From contig JAOUOP010000017.1 of the NCBI GenBank assembly GCA_029880325.1, positions 61,190-125,189 on the forward strand: a DNA stretch of 64,000 bases. Reading direction: 5' to 3'. This document shows positions 10,287 through 18,672 of the stretch, in pieces (the stretch's first letter is position 1; each line of letters starts with the position of its first letter). The DNA comes from Myxococcales bacterium. GTDB lineage: Bacteria; Myxococcota_A; Polyangia; Polyangiales; JAFGIB01. The position numbers were made by a program, and so were the translations under genes. Under the pieces are notes generated by a model. The model saw only the letters and a list, made by a program, of their open reading frames with translations. It made no database searches and had not been told where the DNA came from.

Positions 10287-11131
10287 ATGGCAGACAAACC
10301 CAAACGCGCGTCGGAGTACAAGAGCGAGCAGGTGGCGCTTGTGCGGGCGACGTGCCTCTACGTCGCCCGCACAAGCTCGGTGACATGATGGACGACTTGC
10401 TGATCATCGGCGGGCTCGTCCCGTCCCTGATCGTCGATCAAGCCGACTTGCCCGAGGGGACGGACGCGCACGTCGGCACCATGGATCTCGACGTCGGCCT
10501 GCAGCTCGCGCTGCTGGACGAGGGGCGATACCGGAAGCTCACCGAGCGACTTCGCGACGCCGGCTTCGAAATGGACAAGAACGACGACGGGAACACGACC
10601 CGTCAACGCTGGGCGATCACGGGCCCGGGCACCGTGACCGTCGACTTCTTGATCCCGCCGTCGAGGGACGACGACCGTGGCGGCAAGCTCCGCGACATTG
10701 AGCCGGACTTCGCCGCCATCATCGCGCCCGGTCTTCGCTGCGCATTCCGCGATCGAAAGCAGGTCTCGCTCGACGGTCGAACCCTCTTTGGCGAGAAGGC
10801 GACGCGGAACGTCTGGGTCTGCGACGCAGGCGCGTACGTGGTCCTCAAGGCGCTCGCGTTCGACAGCCGCGGCGAGAACAAGGACGCCTACGACCTCTTC
10901 TACGTGATCCGAAACTACGGCACCGGCATCGACGAGGTCGCCACCAAACTCCGGCCATTGCTCGACGATGGCGAAGCACAGAAGGCCGTCGACGTACTGA
11001 ACCGGGACTTCATGGATCCGGAGAGCGTCGGTCCGCGTCGCGTCGCCGAGTTCGTCGGCGGTGGACCCGACGAAGACATCCAGGCCGACGTCGTCGGCTT
11101 CGTCGCGGACCTGCTCCGAAAGCTGCGATGA
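10287..11131 (+). pseudogene. AbiEii-type nucleotidyltransferase toxin, frameshifted near its start
   Basis: The frame from 10352 encodes an AbiEii/DUF1814-type protein: GGLVPSLIVDQ followed by GTMDLDVGLQLALL matches the GG and DxD core of DNA-polymerase-beta-fold nucleotidyltransferases, and YVVLKALAFDSRGENKDAYD is the conserved C-terminal segment with Lys and Asp. The true N-terminus seems to be at ATG 10287, eight bases after the antitoxin stop: MADKPKRASEY, then EQVALVRATCLYVA. That frame stops at 10386, and the gene continues one frame over (KLGDMMDDLLIIGG). The length from 10287 is 2 bases over a multiple of three. The break coincides with a perfect 16-bp hairpin at 10338-10375. Internal ATGs at 10385 and 10388 could still start a shortened protein. 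Confidence 0.72.
10338..10375. repeat. Perfect 16-bp inverted repeat with 6-nt loop at the toxin frameshift
   Basis: CTTGTGCGGGCGACGT at 10338-10353 is followed by loop GCCTCT and then the exact complement at 10360-10375. It lies in coding sequence with no T-run, so it is not a terminator. It sits exactly where the toxin frame switches and is a good candidate for a quasi-palindrome that was made perfect by template switching. Confidence 0.85.
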
Positions 11132-11163
11132 AGAACGATTGGCCCCGCTCGAGGTAGTCCGCG

Positions 11164-11691
11164 ATGCACGTCTTCGGAAAAGCTGCCGAGTCGCTTCTTG
11201 ATGAGCTTCGCGCCGTCATGGCAGCGCAGTGTGCCGTGCCGGTCGTGCGCGCCGCCCCTGCGCGATCGTCGGTCCCGCATCCGCAAAGCACCGACCTCGA
11301 GCTTGCCCTCAAACCAGCGCTCACCGAGCGGCAGTTCGAGCATCATGTTCGGCTTGTTCACCCGCGGAGCGGAGAGGGGTTCGAGTACGACTTCTGGAGA
11401 CCAGCGGATGGAGTGGCGCTCGAAGTGATGGGCTACCGAGCGGACGATGAAATCTACAAGGACATCCTCAAGTTCCACGTCCACGCGGGCACCCGGGTCG
11501 GGGTAGTGCTGGTGCCACGGTACAAGTGGATCTCCTCGCGACGCACGGACACCAACTTCGCCGCGGCGCTCAAGGCCCTCGCGTTCGCGGACAGTTTCAT
11601 GGACGTCGACGCCCTCGTCGCGGTGGCCTACGACTGGGAGCAGGCGGAAGCCCCGGCTTCATGGCGCCTTGTCACCGTCGACGGGCCTTGA
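11164..11691 (+). CDS. Possible PD-(D/E)XK nuclease-fold protein
   Basis: A 175-residue protein. The central segment FEYDFWRPADGVALEVMGYR then DEIYKDILKFHVHAGTRVG looks like a nuclease-fold hairpin with Asp, Glu and a following Lys-rich helix, and VGVVLVPRY resembles the next strand. The canonical ExK is not clear (Glu-Val-Met), so catalytic activity is doubtful. It is the last gene before the tRNA-Asn boundary, 32 bases after the toxin gene on the same strand, and could be part of the defence cargo. I do not recognise a named family. Confidence 0.55.
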   Translation: MHVFGKAAESLLDELRAVMAAQCAVPVVRAAPARSSVPHPQSTDLELALKPALTERQFEHHVRLVHPRSGEGFEYDFWRPADGVALEVMGYRADDEIYKDILKFHVHAGTRVGVVLVPRYKWISSRRTDTNFAAALKALAFADSFMDVDALVAVAYDWEQAEAPASWRLVTVDGP

Positions 11692-11971
11692 GGCACCGCG
11701 ATTCGCCCGCTGCCAACCCCCAGGTCGCCTGCGTCAACTGCGAGCCTCCGGCTCTCTCCCGTTCTCCAGCCCGAATCGGCGATCAGAGAGCCCCCGACGC
11801 GCATCCACGCCGCCGACCACGACTACCCGCGAAAAACGGAGAGTCACGACGTGAGCAGAGCTACACCACGCAACCCCGCGTCATGCCCCACAAAGACCGA
11901 AGCCCCAACCAGCTCTCACCGATCGGGGCTTCGTTCACTCTTGGGTCGCTGCCGATGAGGCAGCGAGAAAA
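11692..11971. other. Non-coding island boundary next to tRNA-Asn
   Basis: No gene was found in this 280-base stretch. Its right end holds two hairpins that would terminate the tRNA transcript on the minus strand. I looked for a copy of the tRNA 3' end that could mark an att site and saw none. Confidence 0.5.
11898..11966 (-). terminator. Double hairpin downstream of tRNA-Asn
   Basis: On the minus strand the tRNA is followed by TTTTC, then an 8-bp stem (TCGCTGCC with GGCAGCGA at 11946-11966), then a 9-bp stem CGAAGCCCC with GGGGCTTCG (11898-11933, 18-nt loop) followed by GTCTTTG. Their position just after the tRNA suggests transcript termination. T-runs are weak. Confidence 0.5.
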
Positions 11972-12047
11972 TGGCTCCAGCGGTAGGACTCGAACCTACG
12001 ACCAAGCGGTTAACAGCCGCCCGCTCTACCAACTGAGCTACGCTGGA
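11972..12047 (-). tRNA. tRNA-Asn (GTT anticodon)
   Basis: The minus strand folds into a complete 76-nt tRNA: acceptor TCCAGCG with CGCTGGA, D-arm GCTC-AGTTGGTA-GAGC, anticodon loop CTGTTAA (GTT, Asn), T-arm GTAGG-TTCGAGT-CCTAC, then G and an encoded CCA. Its 3' end faces the genomic island, as expected if it is the attachment site. Confidence 0.97.
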
Positions 12048-12105
12048 ATGGGCGCGCGGACTGTAGCCCTTTCGCCGCGGCAGTCAAGATCCAACGCGCA
12101 CGCGC

Positions 12106-12939
12106 TCAGGGGTCGGGTAGGCGCTCGATGATGTGGAAGCCGAAATCGGACTCGATGACACCGCTTTTTTCACCCGCGTTGAGCCCGAAAAGTGCCTCTT
12201 CGTAGGCCACCGAGAGGCGCCCGCGGCCCTGGGGGCCGATGTCGCCGCCGCGCTCGCCGGAGCTGTCGTCGCTCTCTTTTTTGGCCAGCTCGGCGAAGTC
12301 CGCCCCACCCTGGAGCTTACCGAGGAGTTCTTCGGCCCGGGCCTTGGCCTCTGCTTTGCTCCGCTTGATTTTGGCCTCGGCGCGCTTGGCGCCCTTGTAG
12401 CGGACCAGGATGTGGCGCGAGTTGGCCTTTTCCACCGGACAACGCCGCAAGAGCACGTAGCCGTAGTCGGCCTCGATGGGCTCGGCCGCCAGCTCGTGGA
12501 CCTTGAGCCCGAAGAGCGGTTGCTCGAGGGCGCCGTGGATCTCGGGCCACTCGTCGCGCGTGTGGGTGCCCATGATGCCGCCCCGCGGCGCACTCGAGGG
12601 CGCGTCCGATTCGCCCTTGGCCAGCACCGCGAAGTCTTCGCCCCCCTTGACCCGATTCAATAGCTCGGCAGCCCGCGCAGCCGCTGCCGCCTTGTCCCGC
12701 GAGATCGCGTCGTCCGCGAATTTTGCGCCCTTGTAGGCCACCACGATCATCTGACCACACGCCTCGTTGGGATCTTTCGGATCCTGCAGCTGGGGCGCCA
12801 CGGGCGCTTCGGGCTCGGGCGCAGGCTCGGGGGCAGCTGCGGCAGGCGCCGGCACAGGGCTGGGATCGGCCGCTGGCTCCCCCGAACAGGCGAGCAGCAG
12901 CGTGAAAAGAAGGGCGCAAACCAGGGCGACTCGGAGCAT
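12106..12939 (-). CDS. Parvulin-type peptidyl-prolyl isomerase lipoprotein, two domains
   Basis: A 277-residue protein with a lipoprotein signal peptide (LLFTLLLACS, Cys about residue 18) and a Pro/Ala/Glu-rich linker. Two tandem parvulin domains follow, at about 60-165 and 168-277. Each has the KGAK motif, an AxxLLxxxxGGxDFAxLAK helix and a conserved Gly-rich turn. The second (SRHILVRYKG, FAELAKKESDDSSGERGGDI, GVIESDFGFHIIERL) is closest to the family consensus, while the first has lost the initial histidine. It probably acts as a periplasmic folding factor anchored to a membrane. It is upstream of and co-directional with tRNA-Asn. Confidence 0.88.
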   Translation of the reverse strand: MLRVALVCALLFTLLLACSGEPAADPSPVPAPAAAAPEPAPEPEAPVAPQLQDPKDPNEACGQMIVVAYKGAKFADDAISRDKAAAAARAAELLNRVKGGEDFAVLAKGESDAPSSAPRGGIMGTHTRDEWPEIHGALEQPLFGLKVHELAAEPIEADYGYVLLRRCPVEKANSRHILVRYKGAKRAEAKIKRSKAEAKARAEELLGKLQGGADFAELAKKESDDSSGERGGDIGPQGRGRLSVAYEEALFGLNAGEKSGVIESDFGFHIIERLPDP

Positions 12940-13038
12940 GACGGAACTACATCAAGCGCACTCCGATCGTGCAAGCTTCGGCGCAAGCTCCGCCGCCACC
13001 CTTCCCGCCGCACGCCATTCGGGTTAAAAGTCCCGCCC

Positions 13039-13539
13039 ATGGCTAGCCGCCGCACCAAACCCAAACCCAAGCCCGTCCGGGTCGGCATTCTCACCGGCAG
13101 CCCGAGCGATCTTCCCACTGTCAACAAGGCCGTCGAGGTGCTGCAAGCACTGGGCGTTGGCTGCGAGCTGAAAGTACTCAGCGCCCACCGCACGCCCGAG
13201 CGCGTTCACCGCTATGTGGCCACCGCCGAGGGCCGCGGCATCGAGGTGCTGATCGCCTGTGCCGGTATGGCCAATCATCTGGCCGGCACCGTGGCCGCCC
13301 AGACCATGCTGCCCGTGATCGGCGTGCCGCTGTCGTCGGGCTCTATCGATGGTCTCGACGCGCTGCTGTCCACCGTGCAGATGCCCCCCGGCATCCCCGT
13401 GGGCACCGTGGGCATCGACGGCAGCAAGAACGCCGCCTACCTGGCCGCGCGCATCCTGGCCCGCCGTGACAAGCGCCTGGCCAAGGCGCTGACCCGGGAC
13501 CTGGACAAGCAGCGCGAGCGCTACGACGACGTGGACTGA
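13039..13539 (+). CDS. purE: N5-carboxyaminoimidazole ribonucleotide mutase PurE
   Basis: A 166-residue protein with the PurE class I signature: [17 protein letters not shown] (phosphate-binding GSxSD), [30 protein letters not shown] and [30 protein letters not shown]. It converts N5-CAIR to CAIR in de novo purine synthesis. It stands alone; the PurK partner usually found beside it is not in the window. Length is normal for the family. Confidence 0.95.
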   Translation: MASRRTKPKPKPVRVGILTGSPSDLPTVNKAVEVLQALGVGCELKVLSAHRTPERVHRYVATAEGRGIEVLIACAGMANHLAGTVAAQTMLPVIGVPLSSGSIDGLDALLSTVQMPPGIPVGTVGIDGSKNAAYLAARILARRDKRLAKALTRDLDKQRERYDDVD

Positions 13540-13610
13540 AACGCCCGCTCACCGCACCGCTCCGGCTCCCCCCCAACACACAGCGCCCCCACACTGCGCC
13601 CAGGCCGCGC

Positions 13611-14555
13611 TCAATCGACGCCCAACATGGCCCCCAGGGCGTCCTCGATACGCGGATACTCGAAGCGGAAGCCCACCACTTCGAGCCGCCGTGGCCGTAC
13701 GTTGGCGCCGACCAGCAGCGCGTCCTCGGCCATTTGTCCGAGCCCCATGCGCAACGCGAACGCCGGCACCGGCAGCACCGTGGGACGCTTGAGCGTGCGC
13801 CCGAGCAGGCGCGTGAAGTGACGGTTGTTGATCGATTCCGGCGCCACCACATTGACCGGGCCCCTGAGCTGCTCCTGCTCGATCACAAAGAGCGTGGCAG
13901 CCACGGCGTCGGTCAACGACACCCATGGAAAGCGCTGATTGCCGCTGCCCAACCGCCCACCGACACCCATGCGAAAGGCCGGCAACATCTTGGCCAGCGC
14001 ACCGCCCTCCGGCGTCAGCACCACGCCGTAACGCAGCGTCACCACGCGAATGCCCGCCGCGCTCGCCGGCTCGGTGGCCGCCTCCCAATCGGCGCATAGC
14101 TCGGCCAGAAATCCGTGACCCGCGGGACTATCCTCGTCCACGGCGTCATCGCCGCGATCGCCGTAAAAGCCCACGGCCGAGGCGTTGACCAGCACCTCCG
14201 GCGGCTGGGGCAACTGCGCCAGGGCCCGCGCCAGGTAGTCGGTGCTGCCGACGCGGCTCTTGCGCAGGGCCTGCTTGCGGCGCGCCGTCCAGCGCCCCGC
14301 GCTCAGGTCCTCGCCCGCCAGGTTGATCACGGCATGGGCCCCCGACAGCGGCTCCCGATCGAGTTCATCGGCCGCCGGATCCCAGTGGGCCCGCCCCTCG
14401 GCCGGTGCCGCCGGACCGCGCCCGTAGGCGGTCACCTCTACCCCCTGGGCGCGTAGCTCGCGCTGCAGGGCGGTGCCCAGGAGCCCGCGGGCCCCCATGA
14501 TGCAGACCCCCCCCTGGGGCACTCCGCCCGACTTCTTTGGCTGCAGTTCGCTCAC
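13611..14555 (-). CDS. TIGR01777 family NAD(P)-dependent epimerase (YfcH-like)
   Basis: A protein of about 314 residues with an SDR Rossmann start (GGVCIMGARGLLGTALQREL), the substrate-loop segment AHAVINLAGEDLSAGRWT, VNASAVGFYGDRGDDAVDE with the catalytic-type Tyr, and a C-terminal DUF1731 part (GPVNVVAPESINNRHFTRLL, PVPAFALRMGLGQMAEDALL). GTG 14555 is preferred, because a longer frame would start inside a foldback repeat at 14592-14745. Homologues include E. coli YfcH and human SDR39U1; the substrate is unknown. Confidence 0.9.
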   Translation of the reverse strand: MSELQPKKSGGVPQGGVCIMGARGLLGTALQRELRAQGVEVTAYGRGPAAPAEGRAHWDPAADELDREPLSGAHAVINLAGEDLSAGRWTARRKQALRKSRVGSTDYLARALAQLPQPPEVLVNASAVGFYGDRGDDAVDEDSPAGHGFLAELCADWEAATEPASAAGIRVVTLRYGVVLTPEGGALAKMLPAFRMGVGGRLGSGNQRFPWVSLTDAVAATLFVIEQEQLRGPVNVVAPESINNRHFTRLLGRTLKRPTVLPVPAFALRMGLGQMAEDALLVGANVRPRRLEVVGFRFEYPRIEDALGAMLGVD

Positions 14556-14591
14556 GCGGCGGAGAATACCCGAATCGCCGCTTTGGAGCGG

Positions 14592-14745
14592 CGACCGGCT
14601 GGAAACCACCGCAACTTCGCGGCTTTCGCGGGCCCAGCGCACCGCTACGGCGCCTCGAAGTAGCTCGGCTACGACTTCGGCACCGTAACGGCACGCTGCA
14701 CCCGCTCTCCCTCGCGAATTTGCGGCGATTTCAAACCGGTCGGCG
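14592..14745. repeat. Foldback repeat family A, copy 1
   Basis: A stretch of about 154 bp whose reverse complement aligns along its length with 16742-16903. Shared blocks include TTTGAAATCGCCGCAA, GGGAGAGCGGGT, CGTAACGGTGC-type sequence and CTGGGCCCGC. It is also an imperfect palindrome: CGACCGG...GAAA...CCGCAA on one side faces CGACCGG...GAAATCGCCGCAA on the other. It contains no ORF and fills the gap between the epimerase and the GT5 gene. Confidence 0.7.
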
Positions 14746-14793
14746 CTCTAGCCCTTCTTTTGACTGCCCGCTTGTGTGTATCGTGCGCCCGCC

Positions 14794-16167
14794 GTGGAAA
14801 TTCTCTTCGTAACCTCGGAGGTCACTCCCTTTCACCGCCGGACCGTGGTCGGCGATATCTGCGCCGCGCTGCCCAAGGCGCTGCGAGGTCTGGGTCATCA
14901 GGTGACCGTGATCGCCCCGCTCTGGCCCGACATCGATCCGTCACAGCACGCCCTGGCGCGACGCCTGCGCACGGTGGCCGCCAATCTGGGCGATGCGCAG
15001 CTGGAGCTGACGGTCCACGACGGGCGCACGACAGGCGGCGTCGAAACGATCTTCGTGGGCAACGACGAACTCTTCGGCAACGCCACGCCCGATGCGCACG
15101 CCTGGCAACGCGCCGCTCTGGCATTTTGCTGCGGCGTTGCCGAAATCGCCGCCGGGCTCGAGCGCAAGCCCGAGGTGGTGCACACCCACGACGCCTTCGC
15201 CGCCGCCGCCCTACCCCTGTGCGCGGCGAAACTGCCCGAGAGCCTGCGGGTCTTGTCGATCCACGCGACGGACCACGATGCGAGCCAGCACGGCCGCCTG
15301 CAGCCGGGCGACTCCAGCCTACCGGCGGCGCTCGCGACCAGCCCGAGTCTACTGGCAGCCGGTGCCGCCGCCGCCCAGCATGTCGTCACCAGCACGCGTT
15401 TCGCGGCCCGAGCGCTGGGTGCGGCCCCAGACGCCGGTGGCCTCGGCGATCTGGTGGCCCCCGAGGGCAAGCTGGCCACCATCGCAAATGGCATCGACGC
15501 CGCGCGCTGGAATCCGCTGACCGACGCGCTCCTGCCCGTGCGCTTCGATCCGGTCGACCTCAGCGGCAAAGACCGCTGCAAGGACGCCCTGCAGTATGAC
15601 CATCGCCTCGAGATCCGACCCGAGACCACGCTGATTTTCGCCGCCTCGGGTCACGCGACCCTGGCGAGCACGGCCGACGCCCTGCTACGCAACGACGCAC
15701 AGCTCCTGGTGCTGGACGGCGGCGACAGCGAAGGCAGCGAAGCCCTCAGAACGCTGGCCCACGAGCGCCCCGAGCAGGTGGCGATCGCAGCAGCCGACGA
15801 CGAGCGCCTCCTGCACCGGGCTTTGGCCGGAGCCGACGCCGTCCTGCTCGGCGACTACGACGCCGAGTTGGGTGACCTGCACCTATGCGCCCAGCGCTAC
15901 GGCACCCTGCCCCTGGCCCCGCGCGACAGCGTCTTCGCCGACGCCCTGGTCGACTGCGAGCCCAGCCTCAAAACCGGCTCGGCTTTTCTCTACGGCAGGG
16001 GCAGCGGCCCCGAGTTGCTCGCCGCCAGCCAGCGTCTGGTTTCCGCACAGAAGAAATCCGAAGCGCTTTTGGCCCTGCGCCGCCGCCTGATGCTCACCGA
16101 CGTCACCTGGGAGCGCGGCGCACGCCACTACGAGCACCTCTACCGGTCTTCCACGGCGGGCGCGTAA
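14794..16167 (+). CDS. Degenerate GT5 glycogen/starch synthase-like protein
   Basis: A protein of about 457 residues with the glycogen synthase GT5 layout. The start VEILFVTSEVTPF is followed by an N-terminal Rossmann domain with EVVHTHDAFAAAALPL, then TSTRFAARAL, LATIANGIDAARWNPLTD and KDRCKDALQYDHRLEIRPET, and the C-terminal ALRYGTLP-type motif (CAQRYGTLPLAPRDSVFADAL). Two key motifs are altered: the ADP-glucose-binding KxGGLGDV is RRTVVGDI, and the catalytic EPCGLTQ region reads AELGDLHLC. It may be inactive or have another role. No other glycogen genes are nearby. GTG 14794 gives the usual family N-terminus; a GTG at 14776 is also possible. Confidence 0.82.
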   Translation: MEILFVTSEVTPFHRRTVVGDICAALPKALRGLGHQVTVIAPLWPDIDPSQHALARRLRTVAANLGDAQLELTVHDGRTTGGVETIFVGNDELFGNATPDAHAWQRAALAFCCGVAEIAAGLERKPEVVHTHDAFAAAALPLCAAKLPESLRVLSIHATDHDASQHGRLQPGDSSLPAALATSPSLLAAGAAAAQHVVTSTRFAARALGAAPDAGGLGDLVAPEGKLATIANGIDAARWNPLTDALLPVRFDPVDLSGKDRCKDALQYDHRLEIRPETTLIFAASGHATLASTADALLRNDAQLLVLDGGDSEGSEALRTLAHERPEQVAIAAADDERLLHRALAGADAVLLGDYDAELGDLHLCAQRYGTLPLAPRDSVFADALVDCEPSLKTGSAFLYGRGSGPELLAASQRLVSAQKKSEALLALRRRLMLTDVTWERGARHYEHLYRSSTAGA

Positions 16168-16178
16168 CGCCCAGGGCT

Positions 16179-16664
16179 TCAGTCCCTGAAGTTTTCGAAC
16201 TGCAGCTCAACGCCGAAGTCCTCTTCGCGCAGGGCGGCGATGGCGGCCTGCAGGTCGTCGCGCTTCTTGCCCGTGACGCGCACCTGTTCCTGCTGGATGG
16301 CGCCCTGCACCTTCATGCCCGTGCCCTTCAGAAACTTCACGATGGCCTTGGCCTTCTCTGTGCTGATGCCCTGCTCGATCTTGATCAGCTGCCGGTAGCT
16401 GCTGGAGGCGGCCGGCTCGATCTTCTGCTCGTCGAAGCTCTTGAGCGAGAGCTTGCGGCGCACCAGCTTCTCCTTGAGCACCTCGCGCGCGGCGTCCAGG
16501 CGCCCCTCGCTGCCGGAGCGCAGCACGATGCCCTCGGCGCTCTGCTCCACCGAGGTGCCGGTGCCGCGAAAGTCGAAGCGCGTGCCGACCTCTTTGGCGG
16601 CCTGCTGCACGGCGTTGGCCACCTCATGCATCTGCACCTTGGAAACCACATCGAATGAAGGCAT
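16179..16664 (-). CDS. yajQ: YajQ family cyclic di-GMP/nucleotide-binding protein
   Basis: A 161-residue protein matching YajQ along its length: MPSFDVVSKVQMHEVANAV, TRFDFRGTGTSV, SFDEQKIEPAASSSYRQLI, GISTEKAKAIVKFLKGTGMK, QGAIQQEQVRVTGKKRDDLQ and the end DFGVELQFENFRD. YajQ proteins bind nucleotides and, in some species, cyclic di-GMP as transcription co-effectors. It is convergent with the GT5-like gene, 11 bases apart. Confidence 0.95.
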   Translation of the reverse strand: MPSFDVVSKVQMHEVANAVQQAAKEVGTRFDFRGTGTSVEQSAEGIVLRSGSEGRLDAAREVLKEKLVRRKLSLKSFDEQKIEPAASSSYRQLIKIEQGISTEKAKAIVKFLKGTGMKVQGAIQQEQVRVTGKKRDDLQAAIAALREEDFGVELQFENFRD

Positions 16665-16741
16665 GGCGAATCGCTCCCGGCTGCGGCCCGCACGATAGAT
16701 CGCCGAGGCGCCGATGCAAGCACCTTCAGGACCGCGATAGA

Positions 16742-16903
16742 GCTGCGACCGCTTTGAAATCGCCGCAAGAACGCTTGGGAGAGCGGGTTCAGCGCGCCGC
16801 TACGCTGCCTGCTGGAACAGCGCGCGCGACTACGGGGTGCCGTAACGGTGCCCTGGGCCCGCTAAACCCACGAGGTTAGGGCGGTTTCAATCCGATTGAC
16901 GCT
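16742..16903. repeat. Foldback repeat family A, copy 2
   Basis: An inverted copy of 14592-14745 lying between yajQ and tsaB, about 162 bp. Ends carry TTTGAAATCGCCGCAAG and GGCGGTTTCAATCCG, which pair imperfectly. The tsaB stop codon (16887-16889) falls inside the right end of the repeat, so the repeat supplies the last codons of that gene. Confidence 0.7.
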
Positions 16904-17606
16904 CGAGCTTGAGCGGCCGATCGGGGAGCTTGGCGTCGCTGCCGCGCAAATAGCTGGGCTCGAGGGTGGCCAGGTCCGAGGGGCCCTCGAGCGCAAGCAG
17001 CGCCCGGGCCTCGCGGCAGAGATGGCGGCCGCGCGGAAAATCGTGGTCGGGGTCGGTCCGCACGAAACGCCCGGCCGGCAGGGCCTCGAGCAGCCCGGGG
17101 TAGCGGCGCAGGCCCGCGCCGCAGAGCAGGCCCCCGCCCAGAGCCGCCACGATCTGCTCGCCCGCAGCCTCCGGCGTCGTGTGAAAGGGCGACAGCAGCA
17201 CCTCCACCGGCCCCTGATCGCGGACCCGGTAGGCAGCGGCAAAGACCTCGCCACGCTGGGCGTCGCCCACCGTCACCACGGTCTGCCCGGCCTCGCCGGC
17301 GCCGCGCGCCAGGACGGGCAGGCTGCCGACGCCCCGCAGCGGCAGCCCCGCGGCGACCGCCAGCCCCTTGGCCGTGGCCAGACCCACGCGCAGGCCCGTA
17401 AACGAACCCGGGCCCAGGCCCACCGCGATGGCTTCGAGGTCGGAGAAGCCGACACCGGCCTCGGTCAGCAGCTCGCCGATGCGCGGCAACAGCAGCTCGC
17501 CGTGGCGCTCCGGACTCGCGGCGTCGTTTTCGGCGAGAATTTCGGCGCCGCGGGCGATCGCCACGGCGGTCCGCTCGGAGGAGGTTTCGATGGCCAGGAT
17601 GAGCAT
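16887..17606 (-). CDS. tsaB: tRNA threonylcarbamoyladenosine biosynthesis protein TsaB
   Basis: A 239-residue ASKHA-fold protein: MLILAIETSSERTAVAI at the N-terminus, ERHGELLLPRI, VGLGPGSFTGLRVGLATAKG (the family signature) and VVTVGDAQRGEVFAAAY. TsaB partners TsaD and TsaE in making t6A37 on ANN-reading tRNAs. Start ATG 17606 gives the standard N-terminus. It follows the FGE-fold lipoprotein gene on the same strand, 30 bases downstream. Confidence 0.94.
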   Translation of the reverse strand: MLILAIETSSERTAVAIARGAEILAENDAASPERHGELLLPRIGELLTEAGVGFSDLEAIAVGLGPGSFTGLRVGLATAKGLAVAAGLPLRGVGSLPVLARGAGEAGQTVVTVGDAQRGEVFAAAYRVRDQGPVEVLLSPFHTTPEAAGEQIVAALGGGLLCGAGLRRYPGLLEALPAGRFVRTDPDHDFPRGRHLCREARALLALEGPSDLATLEPSYLRGSDAKLPDRPLKLERQSD

Positions 17607-17636
17607 AACTGGTGCGGGTTGCCGCCAGCAGCGCCC

Positions 17637-18566
17637 TCAGCGGTCGGCAGCGCAGCGAAAACCGAGCGTCACATTCAACATTTTGGCCGTCCGCGCAAGA
17701 CGCGCCGCGCCGCGCCCATAGCCGCCACGGCCATCCCAGCCATTGCCCTTGACCACCACAAAGCCCGGCCGCCCGGGCCAGGGCGTGGAGGTCCACTCGT
17801 GGACGTGACCGCCCATGTCGGTCACCCCCTCGGGCGTATTGCCGTGGGGCAGCTTGCCCACCTCGGTGGTGTCGCCGGGGCCGCTGACGGCCACGTTGGC
17901 ACGGAAGGCGTCGAAGCGATTGCCCCAGGGGTAGTAGCTGCCCGCCGGTCCGCGCGCCGCCCGCTCCCACTCCTCCTCGGTGGGCAGGCGCCCGCCGCGC
18001 CAGGCGCAGTAGAAGCCCGCGTCCTCGTGGCTGACCAGCACCACCGGATGCTTGGCGCGCTCGGCCGTGGGCTCCATGCCCGGCCACAGAAAGCGCTGGA
18101 TGAAGCCATAGCCGTAGTCGATGTCGAAGCTGCGGCGCAGCTGGGCCCAGCGCGCCGCCGGCAGCGCCTGGTGGTCGGGGGGCAAACCGCCGCAGGCCGC
18201 CAGAAACTCCGCGTATTGAGCGTTGGTCACCGGGCTGACGTCGATGCGAAAGGCGCCCACCTGGCTGCGCCGGGCCGGAGCCTCGTCACCGAAGAGGCGC
18301 TCGCCACCCGCGCCGTAGTCGCGCCGGGCCTGCAGGCGCTCAGCTTCAGTCGAACCCAGCACGGCCGCGCCCGCAGCGATCGCCACCATGCGGGTATGGG
18401 CCGCGTCGCTGCGGGGCCGCGGCGCGTCGATGCACTGGTTGATGCGCTCGCCGAAGGGATCGGCCTCGGGGCGCACCTCGGGCCCCGATCCACAGCCCCA
18501 GAGCACCGACAGCAGCACTGCCATCGGCTTGACCCGGGCCGCCACGACCAATAGGTTGCGCCGCAT
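17637..18566 (-). CDS. FGE/SUMF1-fold lipoprotein
   Basis: A 309-residue protein with a lipoprotein-type signal (AVLLSVLWGCGS, Cys about residue 25) followed by a formylglycine-generating-enzyme fold: VGAFRIDVSPVTNAQYAEFL, HPVVLVSHEDAGFYCAWRGG, RLPTEEEWERAARG, YYPWGN, TDMGGHVHEWTSTPW and a final LGFRCA. The C-terminal region lacks the Cys pair used by sulfatase-activating enzymes, so it is more likely a non-catalytic FGE-fold surface protein. It is divergent from miaE. Confidence 0.85.
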   Translation of the reverse strand: MRRNLLVVAARVKPMAVLLSVLWGCGSGPEVRPEADPFGERINQCIDAPRPRSDAAHTRMVAIAAGAAVLGSTEAERLQARRDYGAGGERLFGDEAPARRSQVGAFRIDVSPVTNAQYAEFLAACGGLPPDHQALPAARWAQLRRSFDIDYGYGFIQRFLWPGMEPTAERAKHPVVLVSHEDAGFYCAWRGGRLPTEEEWERAARGPAGSYYPWGNRFDAFRANVAVSGPGDTTEVGKLPHGNTPEGVTDMGGHVHEWTSTPWPGRPGFVVVKGNGWDGRGGYGRGAARLARTAKMLNVTLGFRCAADR

Positions 18567-18672
18567 GCCGCCCCGCAGGGTACACCGGACCGAAAGCCCT
18601 CGCAGCGTCCGGATCGCCCGTGGAGGTGACCCGCGCGCGGGGCGCGCTGCGGCCGAGCCGGAGCGCTAGAAG

